Shown piece by piece: positions 8,940 through 17,464 of a stretch of DNA of 45,787 nucleotides. Source of the DNA: Microvirga soli (lineage in GTDB: Bacteria; Pseudomonadota; Alphaproteobacteria; Rhizobiales; Beijerinckiaceae); assembly GCF_016734765.1 (NCBI RefSeq), contig NZ_JAERQE010000035.1:1-45787 (forward strand), read 5' to 3'. The notes beneath the pieces are model-generated. The model saw only the letters and a list, made by a program, of their open reading frames with translations. It searched no databases and was not told the DNA's origin. Numbering within the stretch: position 1 is the first letter of the stretch; the number at the start of each line of letters is the position of its first letter. The translations under genes and the position numbers were made by a program.

Positions 8940-11378
8940 TCACGCCTCGCCTGCCTCGGCAAGTTCCTCGTCCTTCACTGCTTTCAGGGTGAAGTGGAAA
9001 GCTGTCCCCTCTCCTGGAGCCGACTCCGCCCAGATTTTTCCGCCATGGGCCTCGATAATGGTCCGGCAGATCGACAGGCCGACGCCCATGCCGGTCCTCT
9101 TCGTTGTCATGAATGGAGTGAACAGCTTCTCGAGGATGGCTGGCGCGATTCCGGTGCCCGTGTCTCTGATGCTCATGCATACCGTCGTCCCGGCGTCCGC
9201 CAGTTCGGCCCTAATTGTCAGGTCCCGCTGTTCGACCTCCTGCATGGCCTCCATGGCATTGCGTACCAGATTGAGCAGAACCTGCTGGATCTGAACTCGG
9301 CTCACGAGAACCTTGGGGCTCTCGTGGGGAAGGTCAAAGTCTACTTTGATGCCCTTATCCTTGGCCCCAACGAGGGCAAGAGCGCTCGCCTCTTCGATCA
9401 GCTTACGCAGGTCCTCAATCTCCTGGTCCGTCTCGCCCCGCGCCACGAAAGCCCGCAACTGGCGGATCACCTCTCCGGCCCGGTGAGCTTCCTCTGTTGC
9501 CCCCTCGATCCCGTGACGCAGCATCGGCACGTGCTCGCCGTCCATTCGGTCCAGGATCATGCCGCATCCTCTCAGATAGCCTGTGATGGCCGTGAGCGGC
9601 TGATTGACCTCATGCGCCAGGGTCGAGCCCATCTCCCCCATCGCTGTGAGGCGGGACATATAAGCAAGTTCGGTCTGCAACTCTTGCATACGCTTCTCTG
9701 TATACTGCCGGTCCGTGAGATCGCGGATGAAAGCGGTAAAGTAGCGCTCGCCCCCTGACTCCATTTCGCCTAGATGCACCTCCATCGGGAAGGTCGAGCC
9801 ATCCTTACGCTGGGCCACGGCCACGCGGCCGCTTTCCGTGATCCGGCGCTCGCCGGTGTGCCGGTAGCGGTGCATGAAGCCCTCGTGGTTGTCACGGTAC
9901 GGCAAAGGCATCAGGAACTTGACGCTGGTATCGATGATCTCCTCGGGCTGGTAGCCGAACATCTTCACCGCAGTGGCGCTGAATGAGGTGATGATCCCCC
10001 GTTCGTCCGATACGACCATCGCATCCGGTACGGTGGCCAGGATGGATTGCAGGTGCGCCGTCTGGCGCAGCAGATCGTCCTGGCTGGCGCGCAGGGCTTC
10101 CTCGGCCGCGATATGCTGAGTGACATCCTGAGCGATACCCAGCTTGCGGGTTGGCCGCCCATCCTTGTCGACCAGCGTGTGCCCGACAGACGTGATCCAA
10201 CGCTCCTCGCCATCTTCAGCCCGAATGATGCGGAATGTATTGGTGAAGGTCAGGCTGTCAGCACGTACATTACTGTAGACGTCCCGGATCACCCGCTCCC
10301 GGTCTTCCGGATGGATGCATGCGAGAACAAGGTCCTGCGTGATCTTGGTGTCCGGCGCAAAACCGAACAGCTCTCGTGCCTCAGCGCTCCACTGCCGCTC
10401 ACCCGTCACCATGTTCAGGTCCCAGATACCCAGGCCTGTGGTCTCGATCGCCAGGCGCAGCCGCTCCTCGCTTTGACGCAGGCACTCCTCGGCTTGCTGA
10501 ACGCCGGAGATGTCTCGGGAGATGGAGAGCAATGCATCCGGCTTGCCGTCGCTGCCCATGATCGGCGTGACCACCACATCCCACCACTTCGGGGTCCCGG
10601 CCAGCGTCGGGCAAAAGCCGCGGAATCGGCCTGTGTCGCCGATCTTTGCCCGCAGCACCGCCTTGCACGCATCCTCAGCGGTGGTACCAGTCCAGAAGTC
10701 GAGCCAGTTGCAGCCCTCGATTTGTGCGAAGTCCCCGATCTCTAAGGCCCGGCAGCCGCCCTCATTCATGAAGCGCAGGCGCCCCTCGAGGTCGAGCACC
10801 TTGATGCAGTCGTCGGAACTGGCATGCAGCCGGTTCAGCATCTCGGTCTTTTGGGCAAGCTCGCGCTCGGCATGCCTGAGCTTCATCTCACGAGTGATGG
10901 AGCGGGCCAACGCCACCAGCGTCCGCTCCTGTGCCGCGGTCAGACCTTCCGGGCGAGCCGAACAATCGAGAACGGACAGAGCGCCCAAAGCTATCCCGCG
11001 TTCAGTCCGCAAGGCGATGCCAGCGTAAAAGCGCAGGCCTGGCTTCCCCGTCACAAATGGGTTGGTGCGGAGTTCCGGATGCTCTCGAAGATCGCCGATG
11101 ACTACAAGGCCCTCCTGCCGCATGGCATGGGAGCCGATCGAAATATCGGACGGAATTTCGTCTTGTTCAAAACCGATCTTGGCTTTGAACCAGTGCCGGT
11201 CGCCAGTCACAAAGCCTACTGATGCGGAAGAGGTTTGGCACACCTGAGCAGCGATTTGAACAATGTCGTCGAACGCTGTTTCCGGCGGCGTGTCGAGAAC
11301 CTCAAGGTCTTGCAGGGCAGCAAGCCGGACTACTTCGTCCCAGGCGGGAACGCTGCCGTTGAAAGTGCTGGTCGCCAT
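8940..11378 (-). CDS. Soluble hybrid-free histidine kinase: GAF-PAS-PAS-PAS-HisKA-HATPase (FixL-like)
   Basis: From the ATG at 11376-11378 (MATSTFNGSVPAWDEVVRLAAL) the protein has 812 residues; the 35-residue upstream extension does not look coding. The order is GAF (about 15-165), three PAS domains (about 180-300, 305-425, 440-555, the last two ending in DVTQ and DLTDRQ PAC motifs), HisKA with phosphoacceptor His589 in LAHEVNQPLTAITGYLRG, and a HATPase with N box LNLVRNAMEA and G boxes DTGTGIAP and GMGVGLSICR. No membrane segment is seen, so it senses in the cytoplasm. The last PAS plus kinase resembles FixL, but haem binding cannot be judged. No receiver or response regulator of the classic kind adjoins it. 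Confidence 0.9.
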   Translation of the reverse strand: MATSTFNGSVPAWDEVVRLAALQDLEVLDTPPETAFDDIVQIAAQVCQTSSASVGFVTGDRHWFKAKIGFEQDEIPSDISIGSHAMRQEGLVVIGDLREHPELRTNPFVTGKPGLRFYAGIALRTERGIALGALSVLDCSARPEGLTAAQERTLVALARSITREMKLRHAERELAQKTEMLNRLHASSDDCIKVLDLEGRLRFMNEGGCRALEIGDFAQIEGCNWLDFWTGTTAEDACKAVLRAKIGDTGRFRGFCPTLAGTPKWWDVVVTPIMGSDGKPDALLSISRDISGVQQAEECLRQSEERLRLAIETTGLGIWDLNMVTGERQWSAEARELFGFAPDTKITQDLVLACIHPEDRERVIRDVYSNVRADSLTFTNTFRIIRAEDGEERWITSVGHTLVDKDGRPTRKLGIAQDVTQHIAAEEALRASQDDLLRQTAHLQSILATVPDAMVVSDERGIITSFSATAVKMFGYQPEEIIDTSVKFLMPLPYRDNHEGFMHRYRHTGERRITESGRVAVAQRKDGSTFPMEVHLGEMESGGERYFTAFIRDLTDRQYTEKRMQELQTELAYMSRLTAMGEMGSTLAHEVNQPLTAITGYLRGCGMILDRMDGEHVPMLRHGIEGATEEAHRAGEVIRQLRAFVARGETDQEIEDLRKLIEEASALALVGAKDKGIKVDFDLPHESPKVLVSRVQIQQVLLNLVRNAMEAMQEVEQRDLTIRAELADAGTTVCMSIRDTGTGIAPAILEKLFTPFMTTKRTGMGVGLSICRTIIEAHGGKIWAESAPGEGTAFHFTLKAVKDEELAEAGEA

Positions 11379-11813
11379 TTTTGAATATATGCCCCGACGG
11401 AAGACCGAATTCTTTAACGTAAGGTAATGCGTGCGGTGCGGTAGCAAAGGAGTGCAGCGAAAACAATGTAAAAGCCGTTGCACGACGATCTTCGCCCTGC
11501 GGGTTAGGCTAAAGACTAACTTCTACATAGGTCATCTAAGCTTCGATCTGGGACGTCAATGTAATGTTCTGACTTTACCTTAAGAGCATTACGTAGTCTG
11601 ACTAAGGCCAAGCTTTCGGTTTTCCCTTATTGTGCAAAGCGGCCGATTGGTTCATCTTTCAGAGCATTGAAGCACGACACATTTTCGAGCGTCGATTCCA
11701 AAACCAACAATAGTTTTACGTATTTACCGTAGGGGCAAATGCGGGGGCTGACGGGTCGCGAACACGGTCAAAAGACTGGGCGCGGCCCTTTTCTTTTGCG
11801 GCCCTGATGCGTT
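11379..11813. other. Intergenic region, nothing clear
   Basis: About 435 bases between the kinase start and the end of the IHF-like gene. It is more AT-rich than the genes around it and should hold the kinase promoter. I see no convincing hairpin, repeat or ORF. Confidence 0.4.
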
Positions 11814-12110
11814 CTATTTCGCGGCGTTCACATGCTCTTTGAGTACGTTCGAGGCGCTGAACGTCACCGCCCGCTGTGGCTTAATCGGCACCTCGACACC
11901 GGTTTTTGGATTGGGGCCCACGCGCTCAGCTTTATTCCGGACGGTGAATGTGCCGAAACCTGAAAGCTTCACAGGCTCCCCTCGGACAAAGCCACCGCCG
12001 ATCTCAGACAGCACCTGCTCCACCAGCGCAGCGGCTTCATGCCGGGATAGGCCTGCGGTCTCATAGACTGCATCGCACAGGTCTGCCCGGGATGCCGTTT
12101 TTCCGGTCAT
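11814..12110 (-). CDS. ihfA: Integration host factor alpha-like protein (HU/IHF family)
   Basis: A 98-residue DNABII protein with the IHF-alpha N-terminus TGKTASRADLCDAVYETAGLSRHEAAALVE and the DNA-bending arm KLSGFGTFTVRNKAERVGPNPKTGVEVPI, including the intercalating proline in GPNPKTG. It bends DNA in the nucleoid, normally as a heterodimer with IHF-beta. On an accessory region it is likely a paralogue of the chromosomal gene and may serve local recombination or transcription. It lies 31 bases after the NepR-like gene on the same strand, so the two are probably cotranscribed. Confidence 0.9.
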   Translation of the reverse strand: MTGKTASRADLCDAVYETAGLSRHEAAALVEQVLSEIGGGFVRGEPVKLSGFGTFTVRNKAERVGPNPKTGVEVPIKPQRAVTFSASNVLKEHVNAAK

Positions 12111-12141
12111 CTAGTCATTCCATTGCTGATGAAGGCCCAGC

Positions 12142-12342
12142 TTACCGGGCGTCGGAGGCAGGTGTCTGCTTGTTCTCAAGCTCTTGCACAAGAGCTTCCA
12201 ACCTGTCCGGCAGGTCCGCTGTGAGAATGTCGTCGTAGAGACTGCGTAAGGAGTGGCCGACGAAGAAGATTACCTGCTCCTGTGAGAAGTTCAGGCTGTT
12301 GGGGATCGGCTTTGCCCACGAAACTCTATTGCTCGGCTGCAT
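12142..12342 (-). CDS. NepR-like anti-sigma factor
   Basis: A 66-residue protein whose core, IFFVGHSLRSLYDDILTADLPDRLEALVQELENK, has the NepR pattern: a helix with LRxxYDD, a short turn with PDRL, and a second amphipathic helix. NepR holds the general stress sigma factor EcfG until phosphorylated PhyR titrates it. Neither ecfG nor phyR is in the window, so this is either an accessory paralogue acting on a sigma factor elsewhere or a protein with a new partner. A start at ATG 12342 follows AAAGAGAA. The long N-terminal tail before the first helix is variable in the family. Confidence 0.7.
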   Translation of the reverse strand: MQPSNRVSWAKPIPNSLNFSQEQVIFFVGHSLRSLYDDILTADLPDRLEALVQELENKQTPASDAR

Positions 12343-12394
12343 GGCATCGTTCTCTTTGATGTCCCTGCATTGCCCCTGTTTACATATGTGAGGG

Positions 12395-12419
12395 GGAACT
12401 CACCCTTTTGGATTAGGTT
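12395..12419 (+). promoter_or_regulatory. Candidate EcfG-type promoter
   Basis: GGAAC at 12395-12399, a 16-base spacer and GGTT at 12416-12419, close to the general-stress consensus GGAAC-N16/17-CGTT (one mismatch). It points rightward, away from nepR, into a region with no convincing gene but with a terminator at 12626. Such a short motif can occur by chance. Confidence 0.25.
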
Positions 12420-12625
12420 TCAGCGTGACTGTACATCTCTGCTGGTCCAGCTGGGTCCCTCAGAGGAGAATGCGGAGGCTGGACATCAGGCGAAGTTTTT
12501 CTTTGCGGCTAAGGTGGAATAGGTCGGCGTCCCTGTCGTTTGCCTGTCTGACGGATCGTTCGCTCCTGTTCGACCGTCTGAAAAGGATCGCCGTTCCTCT
12601 CTCAATAACTACGGCGTCAATCTAA

Positions 12626-12656
12626 GGGCCCCTCCCCCACGGAGCGGGCCCCTTTT
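12626..12656 (+). terminator. Terminator-like hairpin on the plus strand
   Basis: GGGCCCCTCC pairs with GGAGCGGGCCC (one bulged base), followed by CTTTT. It terminates rightward transcripts, yet no annotated rightward gene precedes it. On the minus strand no T-run follows, so it does not serve as a normal terminator for the LuxR-type gene. Confidence 0.6.
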
Positions 12657-12662
12657 CATGGG

Positions 12663-13385
12663 TCAGCTTGCCAATTCGGAGCTTTGGTAACGCGTCTGAA
12701 AGCCAAGGTGCTGGGTTGCCCACATAGCGGCCTGGGTCCGGTTGGCAGCCTTCGCTTTCCGGAGAATAGCCTTGATGTGTACCTTCACCGTGGCCTCAGC
12801 CAGCCCGAGATCCCGTGCGATCAGCTTATTAGAGGCCCCCGTTATCAGGTGCCGCAGGATCTGAGCCTCGCGCTCCGAAAATTTGATTGAAAGCGCCGTA
12901 GGGTCATTCGCGGCAGCCATACTCTGCCGTTGGGGAGACATGGATTGGTCGAGCATAGCCAGGCTCACCGAGATCGGCAGGAACATCTCACCCAGCATCA
13001 CCAACTCCAAAGCCTTGACCAAAGCAGGCTGGGACATGCCTGTTTGGCAGAGCCCATCCAGTCCGGCGTTGAAGAGGTCCCGAACAGTCAAAGGATCGAG
13101 ATTATCACTGAGGGCCGCTAGGCGGGCGCCTGAATAGTGCTCCTTCAGCTGCTTGATTGTGTCAGTCGCGTTCTCTGGCAAGAGGCTGTCGCAGAGAAGA
13201 ATGAGCCCCGGCACCTCTGCTCCGGCCAGAGTACCCTCTGTTACTACGAACCGGGTGCCTTCCAGGATATGACTGACGCCCGTCCGGAGCAGCGTGTTCT
13301 GACATATCAAGAAGGTGACGACCTTCTCGGGAGCACTCGGTGCCAGCACCAGGGTCTCGACTTTGTAGCCGACGTCTTGGTCCAT
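12663..13385 (-). CDS. LuxR-type response regulator with atypical receiver
   Basis: I start the gene at ATG 13383-13385 (MDQDVGYKVETLVLAP), which has GAGGGG 8 bases upstream and aligns with the paralogue at 43162; the frame is open further, but that part is not protein-like. The 240-residue product has a receiver-like domain (about 20-135) and a GerE/LuxR HTH (about 170-235: SEREAQILRHLITGASNKLIARDLGLAEATVKVHIKAILRKAKAANRTQAAMWA). Asp66 (LILLCDSLL) sits at the phosphorylation position, but the acidic pair that binds Mg is absent (TFLICQNTLL). It may therefore act without phosphorylation. A 9-bp inverted repeat lies upstream. Confidence 0.85.
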   Translation of the reverse strand: MDQDVGYKVETLVLAPSAPEKVVTFLICQNTLLRTGVSHILEGTRFVVTEGTLAGAEVPGLILLCDSLLPENATDTIKQLKEHYSGARLAALSDNLDPLTVRDLFNAGLDGLCQTGMSQPALVKALELVMLGEMFLPISVSLAMLDQSMSPQRQSMAAANDPTALSIKFSEREAQILRHLITGASNKLIARDLGLAEATVKVHIKAILRKAKAANRTQAAMWATQHLGFQTRYQSSELAS

Positions 13386-13438
13386 GCTCGTAATCCCCTC
13401 GTTCTTCTCAGGCCAACCCACAGCAAATCGTTTCCTTA

Positions 13439-13461
13439 CCCGCCTGCGGTAAGCAGGCGGG
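13439..13461. promoter_or_regulatory. Inverted repeat upstream of the LuxR-type gene
   Basis: CCCGCCTGC-GGTAA-GCAGGCGGG, a perfect 9-bp dyad with a 5-base centre, 54 bases before the start codon. It could be an operator for the LuxR protein itself or a hairpin in its mRNA leader. There is no T-run, so it is not a simple terminator. Confidence 0.5.
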
Positions 13462-13684
13462 ACTGTCTGACGTAAGGCCAGATAATTCGGATGGATGCCA
13501 AAGCGTGGGCGAGTCGTGGCAATAACGAGGCTAAAGCATGGCGGTTCCCGAAGGAGGATGCCCCTCCGGGCTAAGCCAATGGGAGCACTCGCCTCCTCCC
13601 CTGCAAACATGCAGCTAAGCTGAAACCCGACTACCTCATGAGGAGTATCGGAGCGAGGGCAGCTATCGCCTTCAAGATCAGGAG

Positions 13685-13721
13685 GCCTCCTCACCTCCTT
13701 GGCAACGGCGGGTGAGGAGGC
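13685..13721. repeat. Hairpin with 11-bp perfect stem in an intergenic region
   Basis: GCCTCCTCACC at 13685-13695 and GGTGAGGAGGC at 13711-13721 with a 15-base loop. It lies in the 448-base gap between the LuxR-type gene and the next rightward ORF, which otherwise shows no gene. CTTTCG follows on the plus side, too weak for a typical terminator. Confidence 0.5.
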
Positions 13722-13833
13722 TTTCGCCACTGGACCTTGCCGCTGGCGAGCCTTGGGCCTTAGTCTCTCAAAGCTGCAGTAAAACAATAGGGTGCAGTGG
13801 CCTCTGGACCTGATGACGGGAGCCAAAACAACG

Positions 13834-14277
13834 ATGAGCAGCCTGCACCAGTACCCCGCGATATCGGCTCACAACGAAGAGACCGAGCCGGATTGGATCT
13901 CGCGCCTGCATGAGGCGTTTGGGGTCATGTGCGCCATTGCCCGCATGGTTTGGCGTGAGGAAACAGGCTACGGCTCCACCGAGCCAGGGTTGACCCATAC
14001 CCGCTGGGATGGTGCGTTGATCGCTCTGCGGGAAACCAGTGGGCAACTCGAGGTGATCTGGGCAACCGCCCCGACCGCCGGGAGCGCATTGGCGTCCTGG
14101 CTGAACTCGCATGGGAAGCCATGTCACAGTCCCGAACGAATGTTGTCCATCGGCTTCCAACGTAACAACAGATTTATCCGCCCGACGAATGGTTCCTCAC
14201 CTTATCTGAAACCAGCGCGCCTCTCCCGGACGGTGTTCGGGCGGCACCGTCAGGTTAACTGGCGGGTGACTGGATAG
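13834..14277 (+). pseudogene. Hypothetical protein truncated by an IS6-type element
   Basis: ATG 13834 (MSSLHQYPAISAHNEETEPDW) or ATG 13813 opens a frame with convincing protein sequence up to about residue 95 (RLHEAFGVMCAIARMVWREETGYGSTEPG..., ATAPTAGSALASWLNSHGKPC). At 14243 the frame enters the left inverted repeat of the IS element and stops at 14277 inside it, so the natural C-terminus is lost. I do not recognise the family. No signal peptide or membrane segment is seen. Confidence 0.5.
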
Positions 14278-15056
14278 AGGCATATGTGAGGGATGAACTC
14301 GACCTATCATTCACGCTATGCCCGTCACCGCTTCCCGACTGAAGTGATCAGCTATGCCGTTTAGGTGTACTTCCGGTTTCCACTCGGCCTGCACATGGTC
14401 GAAGAGATGCTCGCCGCCAGAGGCATCGAGGTCAGCCATGAGACCGTGCGAAAGTGGGCAAGGAAGTTCGGCCAGAACCTTGCGAACAAAATCCGCCGTC
14501 GTCTTCCGGCACCCGGAGACAAGTGGCACTTGGATGAGGTCGTAATCAGTATCTCTGGGAAAAAGTATTGGCACTGGCGAGCCGTCGATCAGCATGGGAT
14601 CGTGCTCGACATTCTGGTCCAGAGACGCCGCGATGCCAAAGCAGCCAAGCGCCTGCTGCGGAAGCTACTCTAGAAGCAGGGCATCGCACCGCGCGTGATG
14701 ATCACCGGTAAGCTCGCCAGCTACGGCGCGGCTAAGCGAGGGATCATCCCGGGTGTCAAGCATCGGCAGCATCGTGGCTTGAATAACCGAGCAGAGAACA
14801 GCCATCAGGCCACCCGACGACCCGAGCGCATCATGAAACGCATCAAGTCGGCAGAACAGGCCCAGCGCTTCCTCTCCGTTCACAACCAGGTTGCCAACCT
14901 CTTCCGCCGGCCCGCCAACACCAACGCTGCTGATCACCGCAAGTCCCGCGCCCGAGCCTTCGGGGTCTGGGCCGAGGTAACTGGCGTCGCGGCTGGCTTC
15001 TGAGTTGACGGTCCAGGACGGGCGGACCTGCCTCAACCCGTTAAGTTGACGATGCC
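14243..15056 (+). mobile_element. IS6-family element, decayed
   Basis: An 814-bp element, the usual IS6 size. The left end is GGCACCGTCAGGTTAAC (14243-14259) and the right end GTTAAGTTGACGATGCC (15040-15056), matching as an inverted repeat at 14 of 17 positions. No 8-bp target duplication is seen, which suggests recombination or deletion at one side. A related, 3'-truncated copy begins at 45380. Confidence 0.75.
14293..15003 (+). pseudogene. IS6-family transposase with two amber codons
   Basis: One frame of 237 codons from ATG 14293 (MNSTYHSRYARHRFPTEVIS) carries the IS6 DDE transposase: HTH part with VSHETVRKWARKFG, then LDEVVIS as the first catalytic Asp. TAG codons at 14362-14364 and 14671-14673 interrupt it. 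In the sister copy at 45430 the first TAG is TGG (YAVWLYFRF), so this is a point mutation. The D of the expected TDKLASY motif reads TGKLASY, a changed catalytic residue. The final Glu (NRAENSHQATRRPER) is present. Dead. Confidence 0.85.
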
Positions 15057-15240
15057 CGATGAGTTATCCATGCTCGAGTAACTCGGCTACACCGTCAGGC
15101 TGCAGCCGACTCCGTTGGAGTGGATGGGAGTGATCACCCAGCCCAATCAGCGGCCCGGCATTGTCTTGGCGGCAGACCGCGAGGCGGTCCTGATCAAGGC
15201 GCAGGACTGGATCGCCGTGCAGACCAAGTCACAGGGCTAG
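15057..15240 (+). pseudogene. Fragment of a hypothetical gene, 5' end replaced by the IS element
   Basis: Directly after the right IS end, a frame reads MLE, TAA (15079-15081), then LGYTVRLQPTPLEWMGVITQPNQRPGIVLAADREAVLIKAQDWIAVQTKSQG with a TAG stop at 15238-15240. The apparent upstream ATG at 15052 lies inside the IS repeat, so the true start is gone. The text is clearly protein-like, but I do not recognise it. Confidence 0.4.
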
Positions 15241-15327
15241 CTCAGGACCAGACGTCCGCACGCCTCTGCCCCACCCCGTGCGCTGCAGCCAGAGCGGAAC
15301 AGGCGATCACTGTGCATGTTGTGACGA

Positions 15328-16470
15328 TCAAGCCCTAGGGCTGCGACGTTCCGCCGTCAGCCGAAGAGAGCCGTTGGCGCCGGCGACCCTGGGCTGATCG
15401 AAGTTGAGGTTACCGAGCTTCCAGGATTGCAGCACCACAGAGGTGTCACCAACCGCCTTCGGCTTCACGCCACCCTCGGTCGCACGCTCAACCGTGAGAG
15501 CCTTGCCGCTCCAGGCAAGCAGAAGCTTCTCGTCCGGCCCAAAGCCTGCCTGATCCCACAGCTCGCGAGGCAGGCGGATGGAGGTGTAGAACCGGTCCGA
15601 GCGCTTGGCATCAGGAATCGATTTGACCACGACCTGAGCAGAGGCAGCTTTACGCGTTGGCCCTCCGGTTTTCCCTGAACGCTGAATCCGCTTCGCCAGC
15701 GCATCAGGCATCTCAATAGGTTCCGGTTCTGAGCTGACGTCCTGCTGTCGCTCGTTGCGAACCTTACCCGCTGAAATGGATTGTTGGGCGAGCGGCACGG
15801 CGGTGGGCGGGGCGAACGTCTGTACGGCAGACACAACCTCTCTGACACTGCCGGAAATTCCCTCAGCCGATTGGATCATCAGAGGTGCCAGGCGTGCAAT
15901 CGCCTCGGTCTGCTGACCGCTAAGAGCCACCAGTTTGCTGACCTGCTCGACTATGAGTTCCATGGTGGACCGGAGGCTTTTGAAATCCGCAGCCATCCCG
16001 GTCAGGGCCTGCTCGACCTCAGGGGGCAGCGCAGGGGTTGATCCGGTCTGCTGAGGTACATGCGGAGCAGACGGGTGAGAGGACTGTATCTGCTTGGAAC
16101 GGAAGACCTCAGCAGCGAGCTCCTCCGGCTTGCCTAAGTGGCGCGCCAGGATGTCAGCCGTATCCCGGGACCGCTTGTCCGCCGGGGCGCTCAGGCGGCT
16201 GGATGCGTTCGCAGCCTCTGGCGACCGATGGCGCTGAGCCTCTCGGGGTTCGGCTAGGCAAGCTGGACACAGATCATAGGCCCGCTCGCGTCCGAGAAGC
16301 CAGCCACGGTCCTTGAAGTAGCCTTTGACGAGCTCATCACCGGCAGGCCTGCTGGCCTCGTAGGTGTCTGTCTTGGGACACCCGGAGCATCGGGCGGTGA
16401 AACGGTACTTGGAAGGGGCTCCACCGGTACGGGTGATCTGCGGCTCGAACTGACGTGCGATGCCTGGCAT
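15328..16470 (-). CDS. Zinc-ribbon protein with C-terminal AbrB-like segment, unknown function
   Basis: I start at ATG 16468-16470 (MPGIARQFEPQITRTGG), with AGGA 8 bases upstream, giving 380 residues; the open frame reaches 16599 without a site. Two CxxC pairs (C28-x2-C31 and C68-x2-C71, ARCSGCP and DLCPACL) form a probable zinc ribbon. A linker follows, then a helical stretch at about 175-245 (LPPEVEQALTGMAADFKSLRSTMELIVEQVSKL) likely to be a coiled coil. Near the C-terminus YTSIRLPRELWDQAGFGPDEKLLLAWSGKALTVERA looks like a SpoVT/AbrB-like beta fold. A DNA- or RNA-binding role is inferred from these parts. Family unknown to me; it stands alone. Confidence 0.6.
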   Translation of the reverse strand: MPGIARQFEPQITRTGGAPSKYRFTARCSGCPKTDTYEASRPAGDELVKGYFKDRGWLLGRERAYDLCPACLAEPREAQRHRSPEAANASSRLSAPADKRSRDTADILARHLGKPEELAAEVFRSKQIQSSHPSAPHVPQQTGSTPALPPEVEQALTGMAADFKSLRSTMELIVEQVSKLVALSGQQTEAIARLAPLMIQSAEGISGSVREVVSAVQTFAPPTAVPLAQQSISAGKVRNERQQDVSSEPEPIEMPDALAKRIQRSGKTGGPTRKAASAQVVVKSIPDAKRSDRFYTSIRLPRELWDQAGFGPDEKLLLAWSGKALTVERATEGGVKPKAVGDTSVVLQSWKLGNLNFDQPRVAGANGSLRLTAERRSPRA

Positions 16471-16729
16471 CTTGCTGGTCCTATGAGGATTGTGAAGGGC
16501 TCTTTGAAATCGGAAGGGCTCAATGCCTTGAGCGACCCGTTTCGAAAGAAGCTGGCAAAGGATTTGCAGGCAATTAACGCCAAATCCGCAAAATTCCAAG
16601 ATGCTGTCAAACCGTGCTTCGTTCCGTCACAACAGGACGCGCGGATGTCCAATCCAGTGAAGCGGCACGATGAATGGGTTGTGGTGATCTGCTTTGGCAG
16701 AACCTAACCGTGCGGGGATGTTGTATCCC

Positions 16730-17464
16730 TTACGCGTCTGCCGGCATCGGAAGCCACTCACTGCGGCTGTAGTCGAAGTAGCGCGTCACGGATTGGCCAT
16801 TCCATTCGTACTGCAGATGACGCTCCTGGCGCGGGATCCCAACGACGTCGGGCCAAAAAGCCACCACGCAGTGGCCTTGCCGATAACGCACGCTTGGATA
16901 AAGCAGACCATTGCTGTGCTGCTCGCGTAGTGAGCGGGCAAGGGTTTGGCTAGTCCCGTAGGAGCTTGGATCCATCACTACGGCACGGTGCTCTTCAGGC
17001 TGTAAGGTTTCAATGTCATGAAAGCGGTTTGAGATAGGGCCGACCAACACCCTCATATCTTCGCGCCGCGGCGGATCATTCGCATCGCGTGCAAACGCCG
17101 CAAAGTGATGCACGGTCTCGGCGATGGCCGTCTGAAGGCTACCTGCTGCGTAGTACACCCCATATGTACCATCGGAGAAGCGTGATCCCTTTGGGTTCAC
17201 ATGGGTGAAGGATGCCATCACCCATGAGGCATTGATGCCACTGATCCGCCGCTCCGGTGGTACCAGGCTGATCTGGCCAACTTGATCCCGTACACGAGGG
17301 TTCGTGAGTTCCTCGAGCTCGATCAGTGCCTCCCAAACTGCAGTATTGGGCGAAACGCGCTCGAACAGATGGATTGGTGGAAAGCGCGAGGCGATGATAC
17401 GCCACGCCTTTGCCCAATCGACGGCGGCCTCGGCGATCTCAAGACCAGGGAGCACGGGCAGCAT
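16730..17464 (-). CDS. RES-domain toxin
   Basis: A 244-residue protein from ATG 17462-17464 (MLPVLPGLEIAEAAVDW); an in-frame TTG at 17488 would add 8 residues. The RES domain has the conserved Arg (HLFERVSP), the GVYYAAGSLQTAIAETVHH segment with Tyr and Glu, and the late NGLLYPSVRY strand. RES toxins resemble ADP-ribosyltransferases and break down NAD+, stopping growth. The start overlaps the antitoxin gene by 26 bases, which is typical translational coupling. The antitoxin comes first, as is usual for RES/Xre pairs. Confidence 0.88.
   Translation of the reverse strand: MLPVLPGLEIAEAAVDWAKAWRIIASRFPPIHLFERVSPNTAVWEALIELEELTNPRVRDQVGQISLVPPERRISGINASWVMASFTHVNPKGSRFSDGTYGVYYAAGSLQTAIAETVHHFAAFARDANDPPRREDMRVLVGPISNRFHDIETLQPEEHRAVVMDPSSYGTSQTLARSLREQHSNGLLYPSVRYRQGHCVVAFWPDVVGIPRQERHLQYEWNGQSVTRYFDYSRSEWLPMPADA

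Noticed and set aside
8742..9758. 338-residue plus-strand ORF opposite the histidine kinase
   Set aside because: It covers the kinase HATPase and HisKA domains in reverse and has no family likeness.
12425..12625. 66-residue ORF between the EcfG-like element and the terminator
   Set aside because: Arg/Ser-rich product typical of a shadow frame, and no ribosome-binding site; a noncoding transcript is more likely if anything is made.
13386..13826. 147-residue N-terminal extension of the LuxR-type gene
   Set aside because: The extension has no family likeness and no start signal; ATG 13385 has a good site and matches the paralogue start.
16483..16707. 74-residue plus-strand ORF upstream of the zinc-ribbon gene
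   Set aside because: No ribosome-binding site, and it lies over the promoter region of the divergent gene; the lysine-rich product is not convincing enough.
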